Assembly (NCBI RefSeq): GCF_021730395.1 | Contig: NC_069362.1 | Location: 64,869,501 to 64,933,500, forward strand | Reading direction: 5' to 3' | DNA: 64,000 bases | Source of the DNA: Mercenaria mercenaria | Lineage: Eukaryota; Mollusca; Bivalvia; Venerida; Veneridae | Shown: positions 1-11,654 of the stretch, piece by piece | Numbering within the stretch: position 1 is the first letter of the stretch | How the letters are laid out: every line of letters begins with the position of its first letter | Notes under the pieces: generated by a model | Databases searched by the model: none | What the model was told of the DNA's origin: nothing | Seen by the model: only the letters and a program-made list of their open reading frames with translations | Program-made: the position numbers and the translations under genes

Positions 1-1571
1 TTCGAAACTGGGTCACGTGCGGTCAAAAACTAGGTCAGTAGGTCTAAAAATAGAAAAACCTTGTGACCTCTCTAGAGGCCATATTTTTCATGAGATCTTT
101 ATGAAAATTGGTCAGAATGTTCAACTTGATGATATCTAGGTCAAGTTCGAGAGTGAATCACGTGCCTTCAAAAACTAGGTCAGTAGGTCAAATAATAGAA
201 AAACCTTGTGACCTCTCTAGAGGCCATATTTTTCATGGGATCTGTATGAAAGTTGGTCTGAATGTTCATCTTGATGATATCTAGGTCAAGTTCGAAAGTG
301 GGTCACGTGCCCTCAAAAACTAGGTCAATAGGTCAAATAATAGAAAAACCTTGTGACCTCTCTAAAGGCCATATTTTTCAAGGGATCTGTATGAAAGTTG
401 GTCTGAATGTTCATCTTGATGATATCTAGGTCAAGTTCGAAACAGGGTCACGTGCGGTCAAAAACTAGGTCAGTAGGTCTAAAAATAGAAAAACCTTGTG
501 ACCTCTCTAGAGGCCATACTTGTGAATGGATCTCCATAAAAATTGGTCAGAATGTTCATCTTGATAATATCTAAGTCAAGTTCGAAAGTTGGTCACATAC
601 CTTCAAAAAGTAGGTCAGTAGGTCAAATAATGAAAAAACCTTGTGACCTCTCTAGAGGCCATATTTTTCATGGGATCTGTATGAAAGTTGGTCTGAATGT
701 TATCTTGATGATATATAGGTCAAGTTTGAAACTGGGTCAACTGCGATCAAAAACTAGGTCAGTAGGTCTTGAAATAGAAAAACCTTGTGACCTCTCTAGA
801 GGCCATACCCTTGAATGGATCTTCATGAAAATTGGTCAGAATGTTCATCTCGATGATATCTAGGTCAAGTTTGAAACTGGGTCACATGCTTAAAAAACTA
901 GGTCAGTAGGTCAAATAATAAAAAAACCTTGTGACCTCTCTAGAGGCCATACTTTTCATGGGATCTGTATGAAAGTTGGTCTGAATGTTCATCTTGATGA
1001 TATCTAGATCAAGTTTGAAACTGGGTCAACTGCGGTCAAAAACTAGGTCAGTAGGTCTAAAATTATTAAAATCTTTTGACCTCTCTAGAGGCCATATTTT
1101 TCAATGGATCTTCGTGATCAGAATGTTCATCTTGATGATATCTAGGTCAGTTTTGAAACTGGGTCACGTGCGGTCAAAAACTAGGCCAGTAGGTATAAAA
1201 ATAGAAAAACCTTGTGACCTCTCTAGAGGCCATATTTTTCATGAGATCTTCATGAAAATTAGTGAGAATGTTCACCTTGATGATATCTAGGTAAAGTTCA
1301 AAACAGGGTCACGTACCTTCGAAAACTAGGTCAATAGGTTAAATAATAGAAAAACCTTGTGACCTCTCTAGAGACCATATTTTTCAATGGATCTTCATAA
1401 AAATTGGTCAGAATTTTTATCTTGAAAATATCTAGGTCAAGTTCAAAACTGGGTCACATGAGCTCAAAAACTAGGTCACTATGTCAAATAATAGAAAAAA
1501 CGACGTCATACTCAAAACTGGGTCATGTGGGAAGAGGTGAGCGAATCAGGACCATCATGGTCCTCTTGTTT
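1..1571 (+). mobile_element. Family A tandem-array element, 5' end off window
   Basis: About ten head-to-tail units of 144-145 bp fill this stretch (unit phase at 1, 146, 291, 436, 581, 725, 870, 1014, then about 1153, 1297 and 1442). Each unit carries AGGTCAGTAGGTC, then a stretch ending in CTCTAGAGGCC. The array ends in GGTGAGCGAATCAGG, a hairpin GGACCATCATGGTCC and the terminal TCTTGTTT. The same unit and end recur at 13391-15139, where the 5' end is also present. No protein is credible here: open frames follow the repeat. The element lies in an intron, or just downstream, of the dehydratase gene on the other strand. Helentron-like assignment is inference. Confidence 0.85.
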
Positions 1572-1744
1572 AAGTATCTGTTGATGGGAAAATGAAATTT
1601 GGTAACAACATGCCTGCTGCAATTGAGACTAGAAAAAAGAAGAGATTTTTGCTATTACTAAAGCTTAAAATCAGAACACAACTGCATTTACTAACTTTGT
1701 TACATGGCTATTAACATTAGTTTCTTAAATTTGTGTTTCATTAC

Positions 1745-2621
1745 CTGCTATGACTGACCGATCTGACACAGGGTGTATAAATTTTCCATTCATTCCATTA
1801 TATCTGTGTGACTTGATAATTTCCCACCAGTCATCGAACGTTATTTTATGAATTTCTCCACCCAGACGGTGCACTGAATCAACTTTCGCTGAGGGGGCAT
1901 GATCAGGAACAAATACATCACATGGGATCCCAAATTTCTTTGTGCAATATGCAAGTCCTTGTGCAAAGTTACCAGCACTGGCTGTGTAAACTCCCTGTTT
2001 CATCTCACTTTCTTCCATACAAGCAATAGCATTGCATGCTCCCCTAAGTTTGAAACAACCAATCGGCTGAAGGTTTTCTAACTTGAGATAAATCTACAAA
2101 TATAAAATATTTAATAACACAGATGTTTTATCAGAAGAAATGGAATAAATTTAAGAATATAATTCAAACATCGCAATAGGAAAGATGTCATTTGACAATA
2201 ATTGCTGCAATCTTCATCATGTTTTCATCTGTATCAATTCCAAAGTTTACACCACTATATTCATACCTACATATTTTACATTTAAACTGTATCACAAGTA
2301 ATCTAAGCTAGCTAGTAAGATTTCCTAATGTGTAAATTATATTTCTCTGCACAATACACCAACCTGTTTTTATTATGATTCAAAATGCTTTCTCATCTGA
2401 TACTGCTGTGAGAAAACCTTTATCAAGGTTCATGAATTTTATACTTGTATACCAATGCATTAACAGATCTAAAATGAAGGAAAGATTCTTACTTTTCCAT
2501 GTGGCCAATCTATGTTCAATGGTACAAGTGGTATCTGTAATACATGTCCCTTTATTTTTTCCCTGGCATCCTCTATTTCCTTATATGGAATTAAATCTGG
2601 CAAATTTGCAATGGAAGTCAT
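1745..2621 (-). CDS. PLP-dependent serine/threonine dehydratase-like gene, first two coding exons (partial)
   Basis: Two exons on the minus strand. Exon 1 (2621 to 2493) starts at ATG, encodes 43 residues beginning MTSIANLPDL, and ends at a GTAAGA donor. Exon 2 (2093 to 1745) follows a TTTGTAG acceptor and ends at a GTAATG donor; the join is phase 0 and the 398-bp intron is normal. Exon 2 encodes KLENLQPIGCFKLRGA, in which FKLRG is the loop bearing the lysine that binds pyridoxal phosphate in fold-type II enzymes, then TASAGNFAQGLAY, the substrate-loop block (STGNHAQG in threonine deaminase, SSGNHGQ in serine racemase), then VFVPDHAPSAK and FIHPVSDRSVIAG. The family dehydrates or racemises serine or threonine in the cytosol. 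The remaining exons, including the glycine-rich PLP phosphate loop, would lie left of base 1, past the tandem array. The family is secure; choosing threonine ammonia-lyase over serine racemase or hydroxyaspartate dehydratase is not. Confidence 0.85.
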
Positions 2622-3340
2622 CGTCAGGAAATTATTTCTTCAAAGTCTAGCTGTGTTAAAAGAAATAAAACTTGCAATAATAGCAGGAAAATTAACCAAG
2701 ATTTCTTTTGAAATATTTTATTTAGTGCATGTCTCCCCATACTGCTTCATTAAAATGGAAGAGTGAAATGATAAGTAATATTTGACCATAGCACAATGGT
2801 ATATTTTACAATGTTTTGAACCAACATGACTGAAACTGCATTCTGCACATAATAAAAAATATCTCATTGTGGCAAACAGTTGCATAAAGTTATTTTAAAA
2901 TCCATCAAAGGAGTAAAAAGATTCTGAGTGGACAGGAAATACTGTCAAATGATCTTTCATGTCAATGTCCCAGCACCCAAGTCTATATGAGGCCCATATG
3001 GACTGTATCTGGGCAAATGTACCGGGATGGGTCCCATATGGGACCTATATTGTAAGTATTTGCCCACATTAGACCCTTATGGGACCCATATAAAAAGTCT
3101 CAGCGATGTGATATACCAATGTATTGACTGTAAGCTTATAAATGTTGTCATTAGTGTAAACATTCATTTTTGTATGTTTTCTATGAATTTCAATACATTT
3201 CTTTGACATGTTTCCCAAAAGGATCTAACCTGGGTCCCATATACCGGTATGAGACACATATACAATGTCTCCGTGATGTGATAACCAATGTATTGATTTT
3301 AAGCTTATATGAAAGTGTAGTTATCAGTATAAACATAAAA
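2622..3340. other. Upstream flank of the dehydratase gene; short tandem duplication
   Basis: No coding potential seen. It may hold the promoter and 5' UTR of the dehydratase gene, but I see no clear TATA or initiator. Two diverged direct repeats of about 85 bp lie at roughly 3078-3162 and 3250-3334 (shared phrases GATGTGATA, CCAATGTATTGA, AAGCTTATA, TAAACAT). They are preceded by short palindromic CCCATATGGG motifs between 2985 and 3095. Confidence 0.5.
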
Positions 3341-3460
3341 ACAAGAGCTGTCCAAAAGACGTACAGCACACTCGACTTTTCTCAATGCTAGACTCTGAAT
3401 TAGAGCTTTGCCAGTAAAAGGTGCATAACTCTGTCAAAATTAATAAAGCAGAGTTTTAAA

Positions 3461-3752
3461 TTTAAATTTAGATTTTTTGTTAAAGTTTCATATTACATCG
3501 AGTATCTCTGTTACATTCAAAGCTAACCCTAACCCTAACCTTAAAATAGTTACTTACTATCAAAGGCTACAACAGAAGAAAAAATCACTATAACTCTGTC
3601 AAAATTTAATGCAGAGTTATTGTGTTTTTTTCTTCTGTTGTAGCCTTTGATAGTAAGTAACTATTTTAAGGTTAGGGTTAGGGTTAGCTTTGAAAGTAAC
3701 AGAGATACTCAATGTAATATGAAACTTTAACAAAAAATCTAAGTTTAAAAGG
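3461..3752. repeat. Near-perfect palindrome with TTAGGG-like motifs in both arms
   Basis: The left arm (about 3461-3599) and right arm (about 3612-3752) are inverted copies separated by a loop of about 12 bases. The left arm holds CTAACCCTAACCCTAACC (about 3523-3540) and the right arm its complement GGTTAGGGTTAGGGTTAG (about 3669-3687). Both arms also carry TATCTCTGTTAC / GTAACAGAGATA and ACTATCAAAGGCTACAACAG and its complement, which are normal family B unit sequence, so the palindrome formed by inverting part of the array. Confidence 0.85.
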
Positions 3753-4149
3753 GGCATAACTCTGTCAAATTTCAAAACAGAATTATGGGGATTGTGTCCC
3801 TGGTGTAGGCTTTGATAGTAAAAACTATTTTAAGTTTCAAGTCAAAAGCTTTGATAGTAACATATATATTTGATATTTGACTTTATAAAAATCTTTAAAT
3901 AACCAAAAAATTCTAAGTTAACAAGGGGCATAACTCTGTCAAAATTCAAATCACTTATGGGGATTGTGTCCCTAGCTGGTGTAGACTTTGATAGCATAAA
4001 TAACTATTTTAAGTTTCAAGTCAAAAGCTTTGATAGTAACAGAGATATTTGACTTAATAATAACTTTTAACAAAAAAAAAATCTATGTTTAAAGGGGCAT
4101 AATTCTGTCAAAATTCAAATCAGAGTTATAGGGATACTTATATTTATTG

Positions 4150-4596
4150 TTGTCATATTTTCTGGTCCTTTGGGATCATGGAGTCCATTAATAGAGTTCT
4201 GCTTAAGCCGGTGCTATACTCATGGAGGCATGAGAGATGTTGCACATTTCATCACCTCTCATGAAAAGACTCAAACCGAGTCTGCTATTATTCTTCTTGG
4301 TTGCATTCTTTGCTTCCAAAGGATCCTTTTACAGATTTTATTAACTATTACAACAAAAATCTTTACGTGCTGTGTGGCGGCTGTAAAAAGTCTCCCCATA
4401 CTTGGATTCAGTGTTGCTATATTTTCTGGTCCTTTGGGATCATGGAGTCCATTCAACATATGTGTAATGGAGTTCTGCTTAAGCCGGTGCTAGGAGGTGT
4501 GAGAGGTGTTGCACATATTTCATTACCTCTCATGAACAGACTATCAAACCGAGTCTGCTATTATTCTTCTTGGTTGCATTCTTTGCTTCAAAAGGA
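4150..4596 (+). repeat. Family K repeat, two tandem copies
   Basis: Two direct copies, about 4150-4345 and 4420-4596, share TTTTCTGGTCCTTTGGGATC, GAGTTCTGCTTAAGCCGGTG, a hairpin built on GACT...AAACCGAGTC, and GGTTGCATTCTTTGCTTC. The second copy is interrupted at its end by the SINE at 4597; the first shows the uninterrupted sequence. A further fragment, with AGGCTC...GAGCCT as its hairpin, lies at 37590-37700. Confidence 0.75.
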
Positions 4597-4875
4597 CGCA
4601 GTGGCCGAGAGGGTTAAGACGCTTTCCTATGGAGGTGAAGGCCCCTGGTTCGAATCCTGGCTACTCCCATTGCAGTGTGTCCTTGGGCAAGACACTTTAT
4701 CACAATTGCCTTAGTCGACCCAGCTGTAACTGGGTACCAGCAAATTGCTGGGGGTAAGGTATAATTGGTTTTAACTGTTCTTAAAATAGGGTCACTCAAA
4801 AGCTCTACCGAGCTTATGTTAATTGTTTCACAAAGCGACGGTAAATAAAAAAATTTACCATTACCATTTACCTTT
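4597..4875 (+). mobile_element. tRNA-derived SINE with Nin/V-like core
   Basis: The head resembles a class II (Ser/Leu-type) tRNA: A-box region GTGGCCGAGAGGGTTAAGAC and B box GGTTCGAATCC. The central part holds GTGTCCTTGGGCAAGACACT, matching the conserved core known from metazoan SINEs (Nin/V/Meta-type domains). The tail is a run of TTACCATTTACC-like repeats. The family K copy at 4150-4345 reads straight from CTTCCAAAGGA into TCCTTTTACAG, so it serves as a paralogous empty site that sets both borders. Confidence 0.85.
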
Positions 4876-5044
4876 ATCTTTTTACAGATTTTTTATAGGG
4901 ATTGTTTCTCCTGTTGTAGACTTTGATAGTAAATATAACCATTTTAAGTTCCAAGTCAATAGCTTTGATAGTAACAGAGATATTTGACTTTATAAAAAAA
5001 CTTAAACAAAGCAACGCCAACGCCAGGGCAAGTGCATAGCTCTA

Positions 5045-5634
5045 TTTTTATGCCCCCGAAGGGAGGCATATAGTTTTTGAACCGTCTGTTGGTCTGTCGG
5101 CAATTTTCATGTCCGGTCCATATCTTTGTCATCCATGGATGGATTTTCAAATAACTCGGCATGAATGTGTACCACAGTAAGACGAGTCACGTGTTGTGCG
5201 CAAGACTTAGGTCTGTAGCTAAAAGGTCAAGGTCACACTTAGACGTTAAAGGTCATATTTCATGATAGTGCATTGATGGGCGTGTCCGGTCCATATCTTT
5301 GTCATTCATGCATAGATTTTAAAATTACTGGGCATGAATGTGTACCACAGTAAGACGATGTGTTGCGCGCAAGACCCAGGTCCGTAGCTCAAAAGTCAAG
5401 GTCACACTTAGACGTTAAAGGTCATATTTCATGATAGTGCAAAGATGGGCATGTCCGGTCCATATCTTTGTCATTCATGCATGGATTTTAAAATAACTAT
5501 GCATGAATGTGTGGCACAGTAATACGAAGTGTCACGCACAAGACCCCGGTCCGTAGGTCAAAGGTCCTAAACTCTAACATCGGCCATATCTGCCATCGGG
5601 GGCATGTGTCATCCTATGGAGACAGCTCTTGTTT
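5045..5634 (+). mobile_element. Family D element, complete, nested in family B
   Basis: The 5' end is TTTTTATGCCCCCGAAGGG with a foldback (ATGCCCCCGAAGGGAGGCAT). Three internal units of about 180 bp carry GTCCGGTCCATATCTTTGTC and AAGGTCAAGGTCACACTTAG-type phrases. The 3' side has CATCGGGGGCATGTG (the 5' end inverted), then TGTCATCCTATGGAGACA and GCTCTTGTTT. The host sequence either side is the start of the family B element, so the insertion fits T|T with no duplication. Confidence 0.85.
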
Positions 5635-5655
5635 CCTCGAAAAGTCGAGCTAAAA

Positions 5656-6251
5656 AGATGCTAAATCTTGTGAGATTATTTGAATTGGGCACATTTTTGA
5701 AAAGGATAACAACCACATGGTCCCATAGCTACCTATCACAGTTCTTAAATTAATAAGAGTTACAATTATTATAAATAGCTAAATGAATTTTTTGTTTAGT
5801 TTTTTTCCTCTTGCACGGCAGTACCGTTCTACGCGGATAAAGTCCGTATAACAGAATTTAGCAGTAACTTGGCAAGCGCTTGAGTGACGGTAAAATGTTC
5901 AGACGGCCTTGGCTCCGTACTAAGCAGCAAAAGAGAATATTTGTCATTGTTCTTCCCGCGACTTTGTTTACTATTTGTTTCTCACCAATGTTATTTGGAC
6001 TCTCAAACAGACTTGGCAGCCGATAATTTTGGACGAAATCGCCGGAGCAACTGTATGGACAAAGGTCATTTCATCAGTGTCGACTGAATGCTTTTGAAGT
6101 AGTGGCTAGGGGTCCGATCCATAACCGGACCTCTAGACAGTCCGTACAGGGCTGTCTTAGAGGTCCAGTAATCAATATGAATACTGAGAATTGTATAAAT
6201 AGTACTGAAAGTGACAGGAAACAGATGTATCTATAACTCGAGATCTTTAAT
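5656..6251. other. No gene seen; one short hairpin
   Basis: Unique-looking AT-rich sequence. At 6127-6166 GGACCTCTAGACAG pairs with CTGTCTTAGAGGTCC across a 10-12 base loop. The phrase GGACCTCTAGACAG recurs just before the family E element (about 12624), so it is probably a repeat end rather than a regulatory hairpin. Confidence 0.45.
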
Positions 6252-7150
6252 TAGGGCTGGGTACGGCCTTGAAAAAAATACCGCGGTATACCACGGTTTT
6301 TTCCTAATTACCGTGGTATATACCACGGTATACCACCATATTTATCGTAAGACTTACAGCTATGGTAGTGGTCATAAAAATATTGAAAAACTCTCAGAAA
6401 TACTTAATTTTTTATGAGCAACAACGAAGACTAGTTACTTGACTAGAATTAAAGAAAAAAATGCACTGGAATATTAACTTGACTAATGACTAGTTAGATT
6501 AATGACCCTTAGTATTTTTTACAAGCGTGCATTCGTCGATCGGAAGACGCCCTATTGTCCTTAGGGAAGCACTGGGTCACATGTATATAGGTCGCGCTTG
6601 TTTGAAGTTCGATTCGTGCACCTGTTTGATAAACCAGTAACGTTTACAAATAGTATGAAGGCTTCATCAAATCGTTTTCAACCCAAAAATAATAAATTTC
6701 GACTCAACATTTTCCATACTATTTATTTCTTTTTTGATACATGCAAATACATACCAGGATGTTTTAAACTATCATCATTTAAACAAGAAGTCGGGACTCG
6801 CTGAATTTACAAGACTCAATGTGAAAACAAGTGCGCCCATGACGTCATCCATCTATACGGAATAATCTGGAGGTTTTCGAAGGTTTTGATTGGGGATCAT
6901 GTGGTCGATCATACATGTTCAATTGCACCATTGGGTGGTTATTTTTGGAAACTAATAATAGTAGCATGGGAATTCCAGAGATATAAATCGGAAAATCATG
7001 CATGGTGTCAATTGCTGTTACAGAAAACTACATAAACAATGTAAATTAAAAATAAACAGAAGTAGGGATAATATTGATAAAATACCGGTATTCCCCGATG
7101 GTACCGCGGTATCGTACCACGGGAAGATGGTACCATACTGCGCACCTCTA
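6252..7150. mobile_element. hAT-type non-autonomous element, 899 bp, with 8-bp TSD
   Basis: It starts TAGGGCTGGGTACGG and ends GTACCATACTGCGCACCTCTA. The ends are imperfect inverted repeats, and both subterminal regions are dense in ACCGCGGTA/TACCACGGTA palindromes. It is flanked by a perfect 8-bp direct repeat TCTTTAAT (6244-6251 and 7151-7158), the length produced by hAT transposases. I see no transposase frame, so it is non-autonomous or internally deleted. Confidence 0.85.
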
Positions 7151-7378
7151 TCTTTAATCCAAGGGAAAATGCGATAAAAAATTTCTTAAATTATAAATAG
7201 CGATTTGTACGCCATAATTGAAAGCTTTTGTCAAATTCTTGTGGGTTTTTTGTTTGGTACTGATGAATTAACAGCATTACCATTCACACTAAAATCCATG
7301 TAATTCACGCATTAAAAGTCACTTGCACGCAACTCTTAAAAATCCACGGGTAAAATGCATGCACTAAATATCTGGCAG

Positions 7379-8470
7379 CATACATGTCAAGTTTCCCGGA
7401 TCATCTGGGAGTCTCACGGATTTTTTGTCCATTTCCCGGACATACGGAAATCACTAATTTCTCCCGGAAATCCAAAATTCCAAGCTAATGGTTTCCTATA
7501 TCAAACTTAATTCCTAATTACACACTGTGCCTGACGTAATTTATCACTCTACTGGTATATTGATAAGAGTTTAACAAGGTCACGCACTGATGACATTCTG
7601 CAAACAGGTGTGTACTGTGCTATTTTTAGATTGTGTTTAATTGGCGAGTGCTGACAGTGACATAATATGATAAGACAGGAACTTGTTTATTGAAGATTTT
7701 AAGTGTGAAAAGAGATATTTTGAGGATGCATTTGAGTAGATTAAAGAGCCGACCTTTATTGGATTGATGGCAATCATTACCAATGATGGAGAAAACAGTT
7801 AGAGATAGGTTATGACATTCTTTCAACAGCTATGATTTTCAATTTCATTTTGATGAGTAAAAAGTATTTTTCAGTATAGATTCAAAAGGGTGAAATAGAT
7901 TTTTTTTCCAATCTATGTTAGCTTCTGTTCATTTGCAAAAAATCTAAGAATGTAAAAAAAACCCTGCAGATTATTCACATTAAAGAAACTCGCCAGTATA
8001 AAATTTCATCCAAATTCCAATTCCTCTGCTCAAACCATAAGTACTGTAATAACTGAATAAAGTTACTATAAATCTATATATAATTTTTTGTTTACATTGC
8101 AGAATTTCTAAAATGAACTTTTCCAATCTTTCCTTTTGGACAGTACCGGTAACTGTTAAAAGCTAAGGGTGCTTACAAAAAAGATACTGATCGATATATG
8201 GCAAACAGTGCAGATCAAGATCAGACTGCATGGACAATTTACACTCGTCGCAAAGGCAGAATCAATCGTATTCAACAGGATTAAGATTAAAATGTTTTTA
8301 AATGCAACTTAAGCACCTTAACAGATCTTATCTGTTATACAGTTTTATAGAATCGACCAAAAATTTCCTAAAAAAATGCTTGTTGAAAATATCTCCTGGA
8401 TTTTCATCAAATATCCTGGATTTTCAACTGAAATCTCCTGGAAAATTGTCCACGGAACTTGACATGTATG
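7379..8470. mobile_element. DNA element with TIR CATACATGTCAAGTT and 7-bp repeat flanks
   Basis: The left end CATACATGTCAAGTTTCCCGG is the inverse of the right end CCACGGAACTTGACATGTATG. CTGGCAG occurs directly on both sides (7372-7378 and 8471-8477). Both subterminal zones repeat a TCCCGGA / TCCTGGA phrase several times. There is no coding frame. The superfamily is not recognised; the 7-bp flank could be an eroded 8-bp duplication. Confidence 0.75.
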
Positions 8471-8784
8471 CTGGCAGAAAATACATTGTCCATAAAGAGC
8501 CGAAATTCAAGCAAGCCGACTTTATTTTTTATCCACACAGGCAAATTACCACAATTCAGACTGTTGACAAGAAGAGTTGAATTTACATTCCAAATGGCAT
8601 AATTTAACCTTAGCCTACTTCAGGCACTTGTGAGATTTTTGTGAGAACTGTGACAGCGAATCAAATTATTCATAAAACTAGACGCGATAGGTTTCAGCCA
8701 ATTAGCGATGTGGTTTCATCTTTGACACTTTCTGATAATTGTCAACATGTGCAAGTGCAAAAACATTTTTCAACAAGTTGTTGA

Positions 8785-11654
8785 ATAATGGATGGATCTG
8801 TAAACGGATCAATTAACTCCGCCCCTTAGTTACTGTTGCTGCTTCCCACAAGCTTCTTTCAAAATGGCGGATTAATGTACATTAGCGATTGACTTGCTAG
8901 AAAGTATCAGATGATATCCGTTAAATACTTAAAAAAATGTGAACCAAAATGCACAAATATAGCTGTCAAGGAGGCTTAGTTGTTTTACTAAAGATTATGT
9001 ACATGACATTAAGGTTGACTCAGAAGAAACCACGGTAAAAGTTAAATTAGTGCCAAATGCTGGCGTTATCAAAGAAAAAACACTTTCCGTCTTTGCTAGA
9101 TATTCCTGACAGGAAAAATATTGAGTCCTTATGCAAATACATGATATACTAATAATCTTAGTTATCTTTTAAGCAACATGTGAAAAAGAAATTACGTCTT
9201 AGATTACTATATAAATTATTTGATCGAAATAGTATGTCCAGTTTTGTCGTATAGAGACTGTAATTTCCACGCTATGCTTATACGATAAAAATATCAAACA
9301 TCATGTCCAGTCACATATGTGTAAGAGATTTCTTACATCAAGATAACATTTTCAACAGATAAAAAAATCTATTAATTGGTTGAATAGCTTTATATTAATG
9401 TAGCGTAATATTCTACTGTTCTTATTTTACAAGTGTTTTGCGATCGCGCTGCTGTTGCAACTGATTGTGGACCTGTCGATCACCGCTGTGATATAAATTA
9501 AGTTAATTATACCCATCATATTATAATATACATTTGTAAAATACCACGCAGTTGTCTTAAAAATAAACATATGTCCATGCTTGGTGTATATTTCAGAACT
9601 AATTTTTGCGTGAAAACTTAAAAAATTTGGAACATTTGGTAGTCATATTAATTTATTTTTAGCGCGGCCAGACATTGCTCGCATATCATAGGGCTGATTA
9701 AATCTTCTCCACAATTAAAGTAAACAAATTTCAGACCAGCAAAATTAAACAAGTCTATCACAGCAACATGGCACAAGCCAAAAGGGACAAAGATCTTGCC
9801 GAAACCTATTAACCATGTTTTTGTTAGACCGGTGGAAACAAGGAAACGAAAACCTGTGATCTGTTTACTTGACAGTTCATATAATTAAATGTGTCTTTAT
9901 TTTGCAAGCAAAACAAAAAAATAAGAATGAAAAAAAGAGAAAACAAACAGATAAAATGAATCCATTTGCATTTATTGTACCATAGTATTAATGGTAGTTA
10001 TAAATAGTTTACGTTAGTCGTAAGGTAAAATAAACATATGAAACAAAAAAATCAGCGACATTTTAAACCGCATCGACATGTGCGTATATTTATTTTTTTC
10101 AAATTGCATTTAAAACAAGCACAGCAAAATCGGTCTAAACTTATCAATTGTCAGACTTCCTTGAATAAAACAGAATGGTGTCGAAACAGTGGATACTGTT
10201 GTCATACTTGCTGTCTACAAATATGAGAGACGTAACATCATAAATAATTAGAAAGCATTAAAATTCTCTCCCGAATATTTATCTTTATGCTTCTGATTTA
10301 ATGTCTGAGTAATAAAAGTTTACGTTTTATCCTTGAAATAAAGTTAATGTGCCGTGCACTGTCCAGATCTTATTAATATGTTTGAAAAATGATTTTGGTA
10401 TTCTATGTAAAATTAATTTACATGAATATGTTTTGACTTTATTTATGACTCGCTCAATGTGTGCTCTATGTTTAACATTTTTCTGTGTAAGAAGATTGGT
10501 CGCTTAATTCAACATTTTTATGCAGTATAGTTAACATACAGCCAAATGCGAAAATATAGATCATACTTTTAATTGCGAGAATATATTGCTGAAGAAGGTT
10601 AGCTGTTACTTTTATATGAAATAAGATATAAATGACGTATATATTTAATGTCTTGAAGTTGAACTGAATAATTCTGCGATCGGCCTAAATTAAAATAAAG
10701 TGAGCAAATTCATATTAAAATTCCTATCACAGACAAATGAGTAAAGAGAGACAGACGATTCATGATGTATTATGTATGTTATTATATTATACCATGCACA
10801 TGAGTGACACACACAGAGCAGTTTCAATATAAAGTTTATTAGAATTACATTAGAGCAGATTGCTTATTGATCCGTTTAACGTTCAACGCTAACATTTTTC
10901 TAAATTGGCCTTTGATTTACGGAAAAAATAAATCTTCCCCCTTCTAGCCTTTCCGGGTACCGCTCGTCGGCATTACATGTTCCTAACGCACACCTCAACG
11001 CCACTTCCTTCGAAATAAAAAATGTATCAAACTTAAAAGAATAAGTCAGTAACGGTTTCTAAGTGAAAGCTTGTGGGAAGCAATGGCTGGTTAGCAACAA
11101 GGTGAGTGCACTGAATAATCCGCGTTATCTTATTGGTCAATATCATAGATAGGGCTGTCATTGATTGGGTCTTAGGCGTATCGACGATACCGATATATCA
11201 GAAGACAAATATCGACGATACATCGATATATTGATTATTAAGTTAGATTAACGACCTATTTGTTCATATAATACTATATACCTTCCTGTAAATGCTATTT
11301 TAAGTTTTATTGCCTACTTTCCATATTTCTGTTTGATTGTGTTGTATTTGTATTTATGAAATAAAAGAAATACATAAAAATTAATAACATCTTCCATTTT
11401 TATTTTGCCTTCACTCCTTTTTTGCATTCATCCAAATTTACGACTTTGTGATCTTAAGTTGTTTTTTAGGGTCTGAGTGTTTATTTGGGTAGTTTTTTCT
11501 CCCTGTAAAATATCGATTTTTGAAAATGGGAATCGATAATCGATCGACAAAAAAAAATCGTTGATACATCGATATCGTTTCTATCGATGACAGCCCTAAT
11601 CATAGATAACAATTAGTTTGATTGACAGCCCGGATCCATCCATTAAACGATCAG
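8785..11654. mobile_element. Candidate long inserted element with diverged inverted ends
   Basis: The left end TAATGGATGGATC matches the inverse of GATCCATCCATTA at 11642-11654. About 50 bp inside, TGCTTCCCACAAGCTT (near 8839) is inverted near 11068-11083. A hAT MITE lies inside the right arm. The 2.2 kb between the arms is AT-rich, with no frame above about 60 residues and no recognisable protein. Borders are tentative. Confidence 0.4.
11150..11598. mobile_element. hAT-type MITE, 449 bp, perfect 8-bp TSD
   Basis: It starts TAGGGCTGTCA and ends TGACAGCCCTA (perfect 11-bp TIRs). The target duplication ATCATAGA is perfect at 11142-11149 and 11599-11606. The subterminal regions are crowded with ATCGATA / TATCGAT palindromes. 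It shares TAGGGCTG with the element at 6252 and has no coding capacity. Confidence 0.92.

Larger units (their letters stand above)
3341..5655 (-). mobile_element. Family B composite element with nested insertions
   Basis: Read on the minus strand, the 5' end is TTTTTAGCTCGACTTTTCG at 5655 and the 3' end at 3341 is a GCTGT...ACAGC hairpin followed by TCTTGTTTT. The body is made of units carrying CCATAACTCTGATTTGAA ... AATTATGCCCCTTTT and TATCTCTGTTACTATCAAAG. It is split by a family D element near its 5' end (5045-5634), by two copies of another repeat plus a SINE (4150-4875), and it contains a palindrome with telomere-like motifs (3461-3752). No open frame in it resembles a known protein. Confidence 0.7.

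Noticed and set aside
1-1571. CRISPR-like or protein-coding tandem array
   Set aside because: Units are directly adjacent without unique spacers, and the open frames merely follow the 145-bp DNA repeat with frame changes and stops.
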